55,780 nt of DNA from Dichotomocladium elegans (taxonomy: Eukaryota; Mucoromycota; Mucoromycetes; Mucorales; Lichtheimiaceae): positions 1 to 55,780 of the forward strand of contig JAIXMN010000062.1 of assembly GCA_025716815.1 (NCBI GenBank). The letters are read 5' to 3'. The position numbers were made by a program, and so were the translations under genes. The notes beneath the pieces were generated by a model. The model worked only from the letters and a program-made list of their open reading frames with translations, searched no databases and was not told the DNA's origin. Shown piece after piece: positions 1 to 10,163 of this stretch. The stretch's first letter is position 1; every line of letters starts with the position of its first letter.

Positions 1-528
1 CATTCCGCGCGCCATTTTAGTCCCTTCTTTATCATGGTGCTTAGTATATTTTCATTGGAACCTTCTCCGTTAACGTTTAGCTTAAGCCTATGTTTTATAT
101 GCCCTCTATGACCACTCTTTATTATCCAATTTATTTAGTTGAAATCATTCTTTTAGCTTAGAAGCAACGAGTATTTAGACAGCAAGGAGAGAAGCTAGAA
201 CGAGGTCTTCTCTTTCCCGGAGGACGAAGAACTTTTATTGGAATATTCATTTCACCCACCTTTAGAACCCCCTTTGAGATTCACTCTGTATTGAAGTAGA
301 GGAATCAGTCTTTATTTTGTTTGATTACACATACCTTTTGGAAACCCCTTCTTTGAGTGTATCGATTTTTGGAGTCGGTCGACGCAATCAAAGAACCCGA
401 TTCTACGAGCGGATAATTTCTGTATATCTCATTACCCCTTCTTTTCATTTTACGTACCCCTTCTGTTTTGGTTTACCTTTCAAGTAAACTGTACCCGGAG
501 CTTTCTTTATATATATACTGTACCGACG
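1..528. other. AT-rich flank, nothing recognised
   Basis: No reading frame, RNA gene or repeat that I can identify. The stretch is AT-rich with several pyrimidine runs. It lies outside the proposed 3' LTR of the first Ty3 element and could be host DNA or part of another old element. Confidence 0.4.
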
Positions 529-937
529 TGTCATTATTGTGTCAGGTCCTGGGATCTTGGTTCCTGGTTGTCTTGTACAATTCCGTCTAAAAATGGTAAT
601 GTCCTGGAGTACTCAAACCAGCCTTGATATCGACTTTGCAGACTTCTTCTTGCTTGACCAAGTGATACCCTTTATTGATTCTATATGACCTATATTTATA
701 TATTTCATTATGGAATGTGCTGGAAGTAGTGTTTCATGGAAAGTACTTCTGATAGAACTGCTATGGATACCAATTGGTGTATGAGGTGGTTGTTCTGCAG
801 CTGACATCTAGAATATTCGCGCAGTATCCAAGGTTTCGGTTTCGGATCGAAGGTTTTCCCGTCAGCCTGGATTTCTGGGCTTGAACCTTTGTTTGTTTTG
901 TGATGGCCTAATGCCTTGGTTGGGCGCGTCCATGACA
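529..937 (-). repeat. Probable 3' LTR of Ty3-1
   Basis: Bounded by a short inverted repeat (TGTCAT at the left, ATGACA at the right) and lying directly next to a polypurine tract in the minus-strand sense. On the minus strand a TATA-like stretch sits near 690-705 and an AATAAA near 670. No second LTR is in the window to prove the left boundary, so the start is inferred from the terminal repeat only. The right boundary is better supported because the PPT abuts it. Confidence 0.55.
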
Positions 938-3900
938 TTACTCCCCTCTGAAACACTTGTTCGTCCTCGAACAATGTCAACATCAGACTGGGTAGGAACA
1001 GCCACTGAGGGCGGCAATTGGTCGGCCGAGGGAGCGGGGTCCACAAGCTTGTCGACTTCATCAGGGGTAGGTGGCAAACGCATTCGGGAACGCCATTCAG
1101 CACATGTCAAGGTGGGGTCAAACCAAGGTGTAGCAGGCTCTGTGTCAAAGTTGACTTTCGCCAGACGGTCGGCAAGGACCCATGAAGCAAGGGGCACACC
1201 TTGTAGCGTTTCGAGCCGATACATACCATAATCAGGATTCTTCGCAATGACAACATAAGGTCCTTTGTACTGCAGTTCGAGTCCAAAACGTCCTTCATGG
1301 GTTAGCTTAACAAATTCGCCAATATCGAAGTCAACAATGTTCAAGGCCTGGTCCCAGTGATCCTTGTCTTTCTGGCTAACGGCTTGCATGCGAGCAGTAG
1401 CAGCAGCACAGACTTGATTCAGCTTTTCCAGTTCTTGAGCGGTCAGTTCTGCCATAACGCGTGGGTCCTTAAGCGCGTCGTCGGATATGTAAGGGCGAAG
1501 GGGGTCGCCGGGCAGAACAGGTTCGTGGCCATAAGTCATGTAAAAAGGGCTGAAACCCGTGGTAGCATGTGTCCGCACACGGCAGGCAAAAAGAGCTGCG
1601 TCGAGATAATCGTCCCATAGGTGGAGAGCACCATTGATGTATTTCCGTAACATAGATTTGAGGGTATCATTCAGACGCTCGCACTTGCCATTGGTGTGTG
1701 GGTGAAACGCGGACGTGAGCTTGTGATTGATACCAATGCATTGCGTGTAATGTCGTAAGGCGTTGCTCATGAAGTTTGCACCACGATCGGTCAAGATCTC
1801 CTTGGGACAGCCGAAACGCATTACGATTTCTTCGTACAGGAAGTCAGCGACAGCCTTGCCGGATGCAACAGGTACAGCACGAGCGTCAGATAATTGGTCA
1901 TATAGTCGACGGCCACTAAGATCCACCAGTTTCCTCGTACAGTTTTGGGAAGTTCGCCGATAAAGTCAAGGTGCCAGCAAGCGAAAGCAGGAGGGACATC
2001 GAGTGGATGCATAACATCTTGGTGGGCACGGGAACGTCGACTGCTCATTTGACAAGAGGGACACGTCTTGAGCCATTCTCATATGTCAGCTCGCATCGTT
2101 GGCCACCAATATCGGAATCTCATCAATTCGAACACTGTAGCCTTGCCTGCATGGCTGAATCCATCGTGGAAGGTCTTTACTGTGTCGGCGCGCTTCGCAG
2201 ATGGGAGAAAGCGGACTTCTTTGGTCACTTCACTACTGGTTGCATCCTTGGTTTATAATTTGCGATATACCTTCCCATCAGTTATTACGAAATGTTCCTT
2301 TTCTTGTTCGAGGAATTCTTGTACAACTTGGGGAAGGTCATCCAGTTGGGAAATGTAATAACTTGGCCAGTCTTGTCGGTGCGCTTCAGGTATGCTAGCA
2401 GCTGCAACGTAAAGAAACTCGGGTTCCAAAGTTTCCTCGTTAGGGCTTGCATGGTAAGACTTGCGCGAGAGGGCATCCAGGGCATCGTGGTCTTTGCCGG
2501 GCTTGTAGTTGATCTTGGGGTCATACAACTCAAGCTCATTCATCCATCGTATGAGTCGTGGAGTCGGCTTTGCTTGAGAGTGGAGGTACTTGAGCGTGTG
2601 GTGATCAGTCATGACTTCGTAATCGCGGCCTTCGATGAAGCAACGCCAAGTTCTCAACGCATGCAAAATGGCTAGCAACTCTCTCTCTTGGGCAGGATAG
2701 TTGCGTTCTGCTGCAGAGAGTTTCCTTGACTCATATGCCAGGGGATGCCACATGCCCGTCAAGTCTTCTTGCAACAGCACTGCACCAATACCGACATCAG
2801 ATGCATCTGTCTCTACCTGATAAGGCTTACTCGGGTCCGGCGGTCGGAGTATGGGAGCAGTTGTCAGTTTTTCCTTAATCAATTCAAAACCGGCTTGACA
2901 CGCGTCGGACCATGTGATTGCATGTTTCTTCGGGCCAGTACCCTTTGTGAGGTCAGTTAGAGGTGCCGCAATACTTGCGAATGATGGTATGAACCGACGA
3001 TAATGTTGTGCCAAACCGATAAACTGGCGGACTTCCTGGACATTAGTAGGTGGTTCCCATTCCTGAATCGCCTTGATCTTGTCTTGGGCCAGCTTAATAC
3101 CCTCGGCAGACACTCGGAATCCTAGAAAGTGCACTTCCGACTTGCCAAACTCACATTTCTTGATGTTTGCATACAGTTTGGCTTCGCGCAATCTTTCTAA
3201 TACCAGACGAACATGTTCCTGGTGTTCCTCCTTGGACTTGCTGAAGATTAGGATATCGTCTAGATACACCAGTGCGAAGCGATCGAGGTATTCGCCGAGG
3301 ACCTTATTCATTAAGCTTTGAAACGTGGGCGGGGCATTGCACAGGCCAAATGGTAAGACAAGGAAAGAGAATTGGCCGTACCAGGTATTGAATGCCGTTT
3401 TAGGAACATCTTCTTGTCTAATGCGGATTTGATGATAGCCGCTCTTGAGGTCGAGACTTGTAAAGAAAGATGCTCCTTGTAATCGTTCCAGGCATTCGTC
3501 GATCCTTGGCAATGGGTGCTGGTTACGAATTGTCACCTTGTTTAACGCACGATAATCAATGCACATGCGCATGCTCCCGTCTTTCTTCTTAACGAATGAT
3601 ACTGGGGCCCCCCAAGGTGAAGCACTTGGTTGAATCAGACCTAGTTGTAGGAGCTCATCCAGTTGTCGGCGTAGTTCGTCGAGCTCTAATGGTGACATCT
3701 TGAACGGTGGTCTTGCAATGGGTTTTGCGTCGCCCGTGTCAATAACATGTTCTATTTTTCTTTCTGGGGGTAGGCCAGGTAGCTCATCACGATAGACACC
3801 TTGGTAGTCGTCTATGAGCACCTGCATGGATTCAGGGATTTCCTTTGACTGGATGTCGGCCTCCAGTAAGTGTAACATGAACAATTCTTGTACCTCGTTC

Positions 3901-3945
3901 TTGCGGATTGCTCTGCTGACTTGCTTGTGTGATAGTAGGTATCTG
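862..3945 (-). pseudogene. Ty3-1 pol remnant (RT, RNase H, integrase)
   Basis: Decayed Ty3/gypsy polyprotein. 2253-3945 encodes reverse transcriptase with the catalytic YLDD (in [11 protein letters not shown]), then RNase H ([19 protein letters not shown]). A TAA at 2250-2252 ends that frame. The integrase zinc region follows (FSHAGK, CPSCQ) with a TGA at 2079-2081 where sister copies read Q or R. The frame then shifts near 1900, and the integrase core continues to 862 (ILTDRGANFM, then the SSWVxxDRL-type C-terminus as SWVLADRL). Protease and gag are missing: coding homology stops abruptly at about 3945, a 5' truncation at the border of the next element. Non-functional. Confidence 0.85.
938..952 (-). 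other. Polypurine tract of Ty3-1
   Basis: On the minus strand this reads as a purine run (CAGAGGGGAGTAA) immediately before the TGTCATGG start of the LTR. It is the expected plus-strand DNA primer of a Ty3 element. It overlaps the degraded 3' end of the integrase frame. Confidence 0.6.
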
Positions 3946-4065
3946 TAAAAGACAGATATATTTAACACAGTATACACATATATTTAGCACGACTACAAAA
4001 ATAAACAATATCCTTTCTTTTAGTACCTATCACATTTTTGGTGGAGAAGCTGTCTACTTTCTACT
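3946..4065 (+). other. Possible 5' LTR end and leader of a plus-strand element
   Basis: Between the truncated Ty3-1 pol and a plus-strand gag lie about 90 bases ending in CTATCACA, followed by TTTTTGGTGGAGAAGCTG, which would fit an LTR end plus primer-binding site. The left part contains a hairpin (TATCTGT, loop, ACAGATA). The LTR itself is not delimited and may be truncated. Low-confidence call from position and gag context. Confidence 0.3.
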
Positions 4066-4683
4066 ATGAACCCATACCATTCTTTTGTTTCCAACGAATT
4101 TGAGGACCCGTGGGTGACCCATCCAGCGTCGGTGCCACAGCCAACCCCTCTGGCACATTATCTAGCACAACATGAACACGAGCGCAGTCCCGGAGAGCCC
4201 AAGCCGAAAGCATCGTGCAACCATTTGCACCAGGCACTCTCGTGCAACCATATCCTCCAAACCCATAAGACGGGTATGAGCATCAAGCACCAGGGATACC
4301 GCCAGCACAAGCTGAGCTCTACCATACCACCCAAGCCTTACAAGCCGAAATTCAGTTCCTCAAGGAACAGCGGGAAGCAGACATATCTCGCCATGAACAA
4401 GAAATTGCTCAATTGCAGGAAACGGCTCACAATGTTTATGAGCAAATGTGCCATCGCGCAGTGAGCCCCGCAGAATTGTCCTTTCAACAGACGTTCCAGC
4501 CACAACCCTCCCCGCCACCACAGTCGTCTCCTCAACAGCCTACCCCACAGATAGAGTTTTTCCTGACAGCAATACAACAGCTTCGAGAAGACCAACACGA
4601 GATTATCCGAACAATCAAACAGATGACCAACGCAATTCAGACTATTAACACTGCACCTCCGGCAGCAACTGCACCTCCGGCAG
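4066..4683 (+). pseudogene. Truncated gag N-terminus of a plus-strand LTR element
   Basis: Starts at ATG 4066 (MNPYHSF) 20-30 bases after the putative primer site. A single-base frame change near 4200 moves the coding sense into the frame that runs to 4683, and a TAA at about 4261 interrupts it. The second half is glutamine/glutamate-rich and coiled-coil-like (EIQFLKEQREADISRHEQ), then proline-rich (QPQPSPPPQSSPQQ), then another helical stretch (FLTAIQQLREDQHEIIRTIK), the layout of the N-terminal part of Ty3-type gag. The LTR of Ty3-2 starts at 4684 and cuts it off; no continuation is found beyond 15541. Capsid, zinc knuckle and pol are absent. Confidence 0.5.
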
Positions 4684-5064
4684 TGTAATGTTTTGGGAGC
4701 TGGATTGAGACAGGACAAGAAGGGTGTTAGGTGCTTTCCAACAAGACAAGACAAGACAGGACAAGACCAATAGGACAGGACAGGACAGGACAGGACAGGA
4801 CAGGACAGGACAGGACCGAAGCACAGAGGCCAAGAGAAGAGTTGAACCAGAAGGAATTGTATGGAAACGAAGAAACAAGATAACTGATTGCTCTTTACTA
4901 ATGATAATGCTATGGCTATATATATACTGTATATAATACGTGTGTATAAGACTATGGTGAGAAAAGTACTGATAACAACAATTACGAAGAAAAAGGGGAT
5001 TTGGATGGCTAGCTATGGACTTCGCTGACGATCGATATAGGAGATGTTGAGTTTGGTCGTTACA
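4684..5064 (-). repeat. 3' LTR of Ty3-2
   Basis: 381 bp, TGTAATG to CGTTACA, near-identical to 15167-15541. Contains a GGACA-type microsatellite (4741-4815), whose copy number and interruption differ between the two LTRs, and on the minus strand a TATATATA box at about 4915-4930. Confidence 0.95.
4741..4815. repeat. Pentanucleotide microsatellite (GACAG/GACAA)n in LTR
   Basis: Tandem CAAGA units followed by GGACA units. The sister LTR (about 15222-15298) has fewer GGACA units and a duplicated GACCAATAGGACAGG block, which explains most of the length difference between the LTRs. Confidence 0.9.
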
Positions 5065-5065
5065 G

Positions 5066-5080
5066 TACCTCCCCTCCTAA
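5066..5080 (-). other. Polypurine tract of Ty3-2
   Basis: Minus-strand AGGAGGGGAGGTA directly before the LTR start. The pol stop codon TAG (5078-5080) overlaps its start. Confidence 0.75.
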
Positions 5081-8000
5081 GCTTGAGTACCACGAGAGCG
5101 CCGAGAGCGGCGAGGTTGGCGGGGAGCAGGACCGGGCTTGGTAGGACAACGTAGGTGGAAGTCACGAACGGACTCCGAAGCATTCTAAAGATGCGATGCC
5201 GGTTCCCACGTATTTTCGGACGGGTCTGGGTATCCTTTCCACGCAACCAAATACTGTAATTGTCCACGACGAATGCGGCTGTCCAGAACTTCGTCAACCT
5301 CGTAATGTTGCTGACCTTGAACTTCCACAGGCGGCGGAGGAGTGGGCACGCGTTCAGGAATGTCAGGGAGGCTAGGGTCGTCGCGGGGGGTCAACAAGGA
5401 AATATGGAAAACAGGATGGACTTGCATGGTGTCCGGTAATTCTAACTTGAAAGCATGTGTACCAATGGCAGAAATAATCTTGAACGGGCTGAGGCGAGCA
5501 TGATCCAGTTTCGGTGACGGTCTGGCAACCTTGATATTTTTCGCTGATAAATAAACGAAATCGCCAACACGGAGCTGTGGTGGCACGCGATGGTGCTCAT
5601 CGTAATAGGCGGCTTGGGTATGTTGAGCCAGTAATATTTCTGACTTGAGGGAGTCATGCAATTCCTTCAACTGTTGTATGAACCCTTCGGATGATGCGGA
5701 TATACCAGAGGGTGGAGCGGATGCCAGAGAAAATCGTGGATGAAAACCGAAAGTTGACTCAAACGGGGTGTGCCGTGTACTGGATTGCAAGGAATTATTA
5801 TAACTAAATTCTGCCATTGGAAGGAGGGATACCCAATTGTCTTGCTGGTAGTTTAGGTATGCTCAGAGATACTGTTCGAGGATTGCGTTGGTACGTTCTG
5901 TCTGTCCATCGGTTTGTGGATGAAAAGCTGTGGACATGTTAGCTTGGATATTGAGAAGTGCGAGTAATGAGCGCCAGAAACGAGACGTGAACACAGAACC
6001 GCGATCTGAGACGATGTCATCAGGAAGACCATGTAACCGAAAAATGTTCTTGACAAACAGCTCAGCAAGATCCTTGGCCGAAATCGTGTCTTGGCATGGT
6101 ATGAAATGCGCCATCTTTGTCAAGCGATCAACGACCACCCAAACGGAATTATAACCCTCAGAGAGTGGCAATCCAACGATGAAATCCATACTGATAGATG
6201 ACCAGGGGCGTGACGGGATTTGCAAGGGCTTCAATTGACCAGGTGGAGCTTGTCGTGATGGTTTTGAGCGCTTACATATGCGACAATTGAATACATACCG
6301 GTTTACAAATTTTCGCATTCCTGGCCAGTAATATCGCCGAGAGAGCAATTCGCATGTCTTTGCTTGGCCGAAATGGCCTGCTGCTATATTGTCATGGTGA
6401 TTTTGCAATAATTCGAGCTTCAGGGTGTTGCTGTCCGGTATGCAAATGCGATTGTCGACTAAGAGCAGCCCTGATTCCTGGTCAATAGTATATCGCTGCA
6501 ACCTACCACGCAGGTTAGGTGGGATGCTATCTGGATGTTGTGCCAGGTCGAAAAGTCGTTGATATTTACTGTCAGTCAAGGAAGCATCTTGGATCCTTGA
6601 TAGCAGGGCAACATCCGTCGGGCAGCTCGATATTGTTCCAAGCACCACCTGCCCTGCGTGGAAGATCGATGCAATGGGCTGTTTATCGCCATCCTCCCCC
6701 TCCCTGAAGGCAAAATCGGGGCGGCGAGAGAGGGCATCGGCCTTGGGGTTTTTACCTGCGGGGCGGTAAGTGACCCTGAAATCCTCGACCTCGCTCAGCT
6801 TGATGGACCAGCGCGCATGTCGGCGATTAAGCACCCAGGCATTACTGGACATAAAATGCTCCAGGTTTTTATGGTCGGTGTATACCGTAACTTGATGTTG
6901 AGCACCTTGCAGATAATGTCGCCACGTACAGAAACAATCGACTATTGCTAATAATTCTTTGTCGTAGACATTGTAGTTGACTTCTGCTGGATTGAGTTTA
7001 CGACTATAGAACGCGACGGGGTGAAGGCGAGAGTCAGTCCCAGGCTGATTCAAGACACCTGCAATTGCAAAATCCGACGCATCTGTTTCGACGAAAATAG
7101 GTTTAGATGGGTCGAAATGCTGTAAGACAGGGGCAGTAGTGAGTCGGGTTTTGAGGTCTGTATATGCACGGTTTTGAGCACACGACCAGTGGAAGGGTAC
7201 ACCTTTCTTCAATAATGCCGTCAGAGGAAAAGAAAGGCGTGCATAGTCGTGGATGAAGCGCCGATAAAAGTTTGCAAACCCCAGAAACACCTGGATATCG
7301 TGCACATTCTTGGGCGTGGGCCAATCCTTGATGCTGGCTACTTTGGCAGGGTCCATCGTGACACCAGAGCGCCCAACACGGAAACCTAAGAATTCAACTT
7401 CGGTGGCATCGAATTCGCACTTCTCGACCTTCACATAAAGCTGAGCCTCGCGTAACTTTTGGAGAACGAGCTGGACATGCTGATCGTGCTGAGGTTGAGT
7501 GTCGCTGAAGATGAGGATATCGTCTAGGTAAACAACAACAAAATGATCGAGATACTCCCTGAGTGCATCATTGATCAAAGCTTGGAACGAACCAGGCGCA
7601 TTGGTTAGCCCGAATGGCATGACGTTATATTGAAAATGGCGATATCGGGTCCGGAATGCCGTTTTCCATTCGTCACCTTCTGCGATTCTAATTCGATGAT
7701 ATGCGTTCCGGATGTCCAACTTGGTGAAGACACTGGCAGACGAGAGGCGGTCCAGCATTTCATTGATGAGAGGGAGTGGGTACCGACTCTTAATGCTGAT
7801 TTTGTTAAGACCACCGTAATCCACACATAAACGCAAGGAACCGTCCTTTTTCTTGACGAAAAGAATCGGGGCGCCAGCAGGACTAGTGGACGGGCTGATA
7901 AATCTGTTTTCGAGATTGGTCTTGATGTATTCAGCCAGGACTTCGAGCTCGCTCCGCGACAAGGAATAGATGGGGCCATAAGGAACTTGGGCGCCATCGA

Positions 8001-8087
8001 CTAGCGGAATTTTATGATCCACCCCAGGTTTATGACTAGGAAGAGTGTTAGCCTGATCTTTATTGAATACATCCAAAAATGGATGAT
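5078..8087 (-). pseudogene. Ty3-2 pol: RT, RNase H, integrase, chromodomain
   Basis: Minus-strand pol continuing from the protease part at 13357-14118 after the MULE is discounted; the break falls just after the AKYHP/FLDVF motif that leads into RT. RT shows [13 protein letters not shown]; RNase H shows ETDASDFAIAG and TDHKNLEHF; the integrase zinc finger HHCC (HFGQAKT, CRICKRSKPS) and core (MDFIVGLPLS, VSDRGSVFTS, TERTNAILEQ) follow. The end is a chromodomain ([25 protein letters not shown]) expected to direct integration to marked chromatin. A TGA at 5863-5865 sits where chromoviruses have Arg (EQYL-x-AYLNYQQ), and a TAG at 5185-5187 follows the chromodomain. Otherwise the frame is open, so inactivation is recent. 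Confidence 0.92.
8079..8087. repeat. 9-bp target duplication of the MULE (left)
   Basis: ATGGATGAT, repeated perfectly at 13348-13356. Nine bases is the standard duplication of Mutator-type elements. Confidence 0.95.
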
Positions 8088-8177
8088 GGGAATTACTACG
8101 CGCACAGAAAAAATTGACCTCGCGCACAGAAAAAAATTAGGTAGTTTAGGAACCCACCCCGCGCACAACCTGGCGCA
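8088..8177. repeat. MULE left TIR
   Basis: Starts GGGAATTACTACGCGCACAG. Contains repeated GCGCACA motifs. Matches the reverse complement of 13258-13347 except for one C/T difference inside a CpG (CTCGCGCAC versus CTCGTGCAC). Confidence 0.95.
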
Positions 8178-8346
8178 TACACAACCCTCTGCACTGAAGC
8201 GGTATGCTCAGCCGCATACAGTTTCCTTTCTATTCCTTTCCCCACATTTCACATTAAGTTTCCATGTCACTCACAAATATTATAAACATCCAGAAGCCAT
8301 GATACGGACCTTACAGAGTTCACCACCGGAATGGTTTGCAGGCTAA

Positions 8347-9250
8347 GAAATGCTGGATGAATTACGTGCAGATTAGTGACAACTTTGGAATGGCAAAGAC
8401 AACAGTGGGGCGATGTTTGGCGATATTCTACGCGGCGAAGAGTTCACTACTATAAAACCTCGTTCTGAGCGCCAGTAGCTTTTACAGAAAAAACCTTACA
8501 ATTTCTGCCAAAAAAGAGGTATTCAAACTCTTGATTAAACATCTGGAAATTGTAACTAACACATATGTAGAACCTTTCAGCGAGATGGCCTGAAATGTCT
8601 TAAAGTCCCAAAGCTCTTTTCATGCAGCCACATAGTAAAGCCTTTTCTGCCTGTTTGCCATCAATGAGCAGAATGAAATGGGTTAATATGAAATTCATCT
8701 GGTCACAAGCAAATCCGAGAAGGTCATTTGGTCTGATGAGTCTCATTTCTACCGAAAGCATAATGACAGCGGCGCGAGAGTTATGAGAAAAAATGAGTAG
8801 CTCTTGACGAAGTAGATTCTGCCTACACGCCAGTATGGCAGGGGATCACCAATGGTTTTGCGCTGCTTTTGGGCAGGAGAATTAGGTGCTTCGGTTATAT
8901 TGCAGGTCAATTTAAATCAAGTCAAGTACATCAAGTGCCTCAGTGCGCACTTCCTATCATCATTTGAGAAATTGGAAGAAGATCAGGAGCATGGTTTCAT
9001 ATTCAAGAGAATGGAGCTAATTATCACCTGGCTCATACGCGAAATAGTGGATAGCCAAGGCTAAGATTACCGGCTTTGGGAGGTGGCCAGCCCAAAGCAC
9101 TCATTTCAACGTAATTGAATATCCTTAGCAAGATCTGGGAAGAGGAAATCAAGCATCACCACTATTGATCAGTTAGAGGCGGCCCTGCATGAAGAATTGG
9201 CTAATATCAGTATAGTGGTTTGATCAAATCCTGTAGCAAGTATGGCAAAT
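8347..9250 (+). pseudogene. Decayed Tc1/mariner transposase inside the MULE
   Basis: Scattered plus-strand fragments of a Tc1-type transposase: a helix-turn-helix stretch (NFGMAKTTVGRC, about 8383-8418), the first catalytic block VIWSDESHFY (about 8727-8756), a middle block like NLNQVKYIKCLSAHFL (about 8913-8960), a QENGANYHLAH block where QDNAPxHTA is expected (about 8999-9031), and GRWPAQSTHFNVIEY near 9076-9120 in place of the WPAQSPDLNPIE motif with the third catalytic residue. The frame is broken repeatedly, so it is a relic carried as cargo. No TIRs were found for it. Confidence 0.7.
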
Positions 9251-9508
9251 CGGTGCCGTGCAGTGCTGAAGGCGCGAGGCAGAAACAAATTTTCAGCCAT
9301 ATTTTATACCTGCTCCTACGAGGTGGTTTTTATAGGACGTTTTTCATAGAGAAACTATAACCTTGAGGTGCAGTTAAGAGACCCTTTTAGCTTAGCGCAA
9401 TACCGGTGAACATTAAAATCAAGCGTTTATCAGCAAAAACTGGAGTATTGGATATGTGAATGAAAAGAATGGAGAAAGGTCAATGAGAGATAGCATAGTA
9501 AATTTACA

Positions 9509-10163
9509 CTAGTCTAAAACAATTATGTCTGGCTGTTTGGCTGCTGGAAATTTCTTGATATGTAAATGCCTCCAGACTGTTTTGTAGTGCCCAGGTAAAC
9601 CATATTTCTTCCAGTTGCTAGCATGCCCATATGCTGGCGGCCATTCCACTGTGATTGATGACTTGATCCGGATGGTTTCCCAGTGGCAATTGTGGACATA
9701 ATGCATTATTATAGGTGCCAGTTTAATCTTTGCTGGTAACTGAAAAGGGAGGTACAATCGTGATTCATGGTTAATTGTGCCGCCTGATGAAAATACTGCG
9801 ATGGGGCGGTTGAAAACTTCAGCTGCAAGCTGGCAATCTACTGATGCGTCGAACCAGTACTTTGTTGGACAGGATTGGTTGCCGAAATCCCGCGTGTCCT
9901 CTGTGACCCCGTAGGACATTCTGGTAATAAGTATTTCCAGCTCACTATCGGAGGATGCACAGATAACCTGCTTGCAGCACTCACGATTATCAACAACATA
10001 CTGATACATCCGTCTTTTCACTTCAAGGAACAAATCCTGGGAGCCGAGCTGAGTATAAGCAATAGTTCTGAATCCGCACCATCCATCACCGTCAATTGGA
10101 ACTTTGCAAATAGTAGCATCTGCGGGTAAGTCAGGATGTACTTCAGTTGAATTGTGGAGACTA
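9509..10163 (-). other. OTU cysteine protease domain of the MULE gene
   Basis: The last exon, opened by a TATAG acceptor at about 10164, encodes about 217 residues. It has the OTU signature D-G-D-G-x-C-x-F-R (IDGDGWCGFRTIAY), a conserved middle (QLAAEVFNRPIAVFSS) and a terminal W/H block (HNCHWETIRIK). OTU enzymes cleave ubiquitin chains. Its role here, for example protecting transposase from degradation, is speculation. Confidence 0.75.

Noticed and set aside
881..1231. Plus-strand frames opposite Ty3 pol genes (here and throughout)
   Set aside because: Antisense shadows of pol and gag; no start context, domain or conservation in their own frame.
4645..4936. Reading frames over the GGACA repeat in the Ty3-2 LTR
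   Set aside because: Open only because a pentanucleotide repeat lacks stops in some frames; non-coding LTR.
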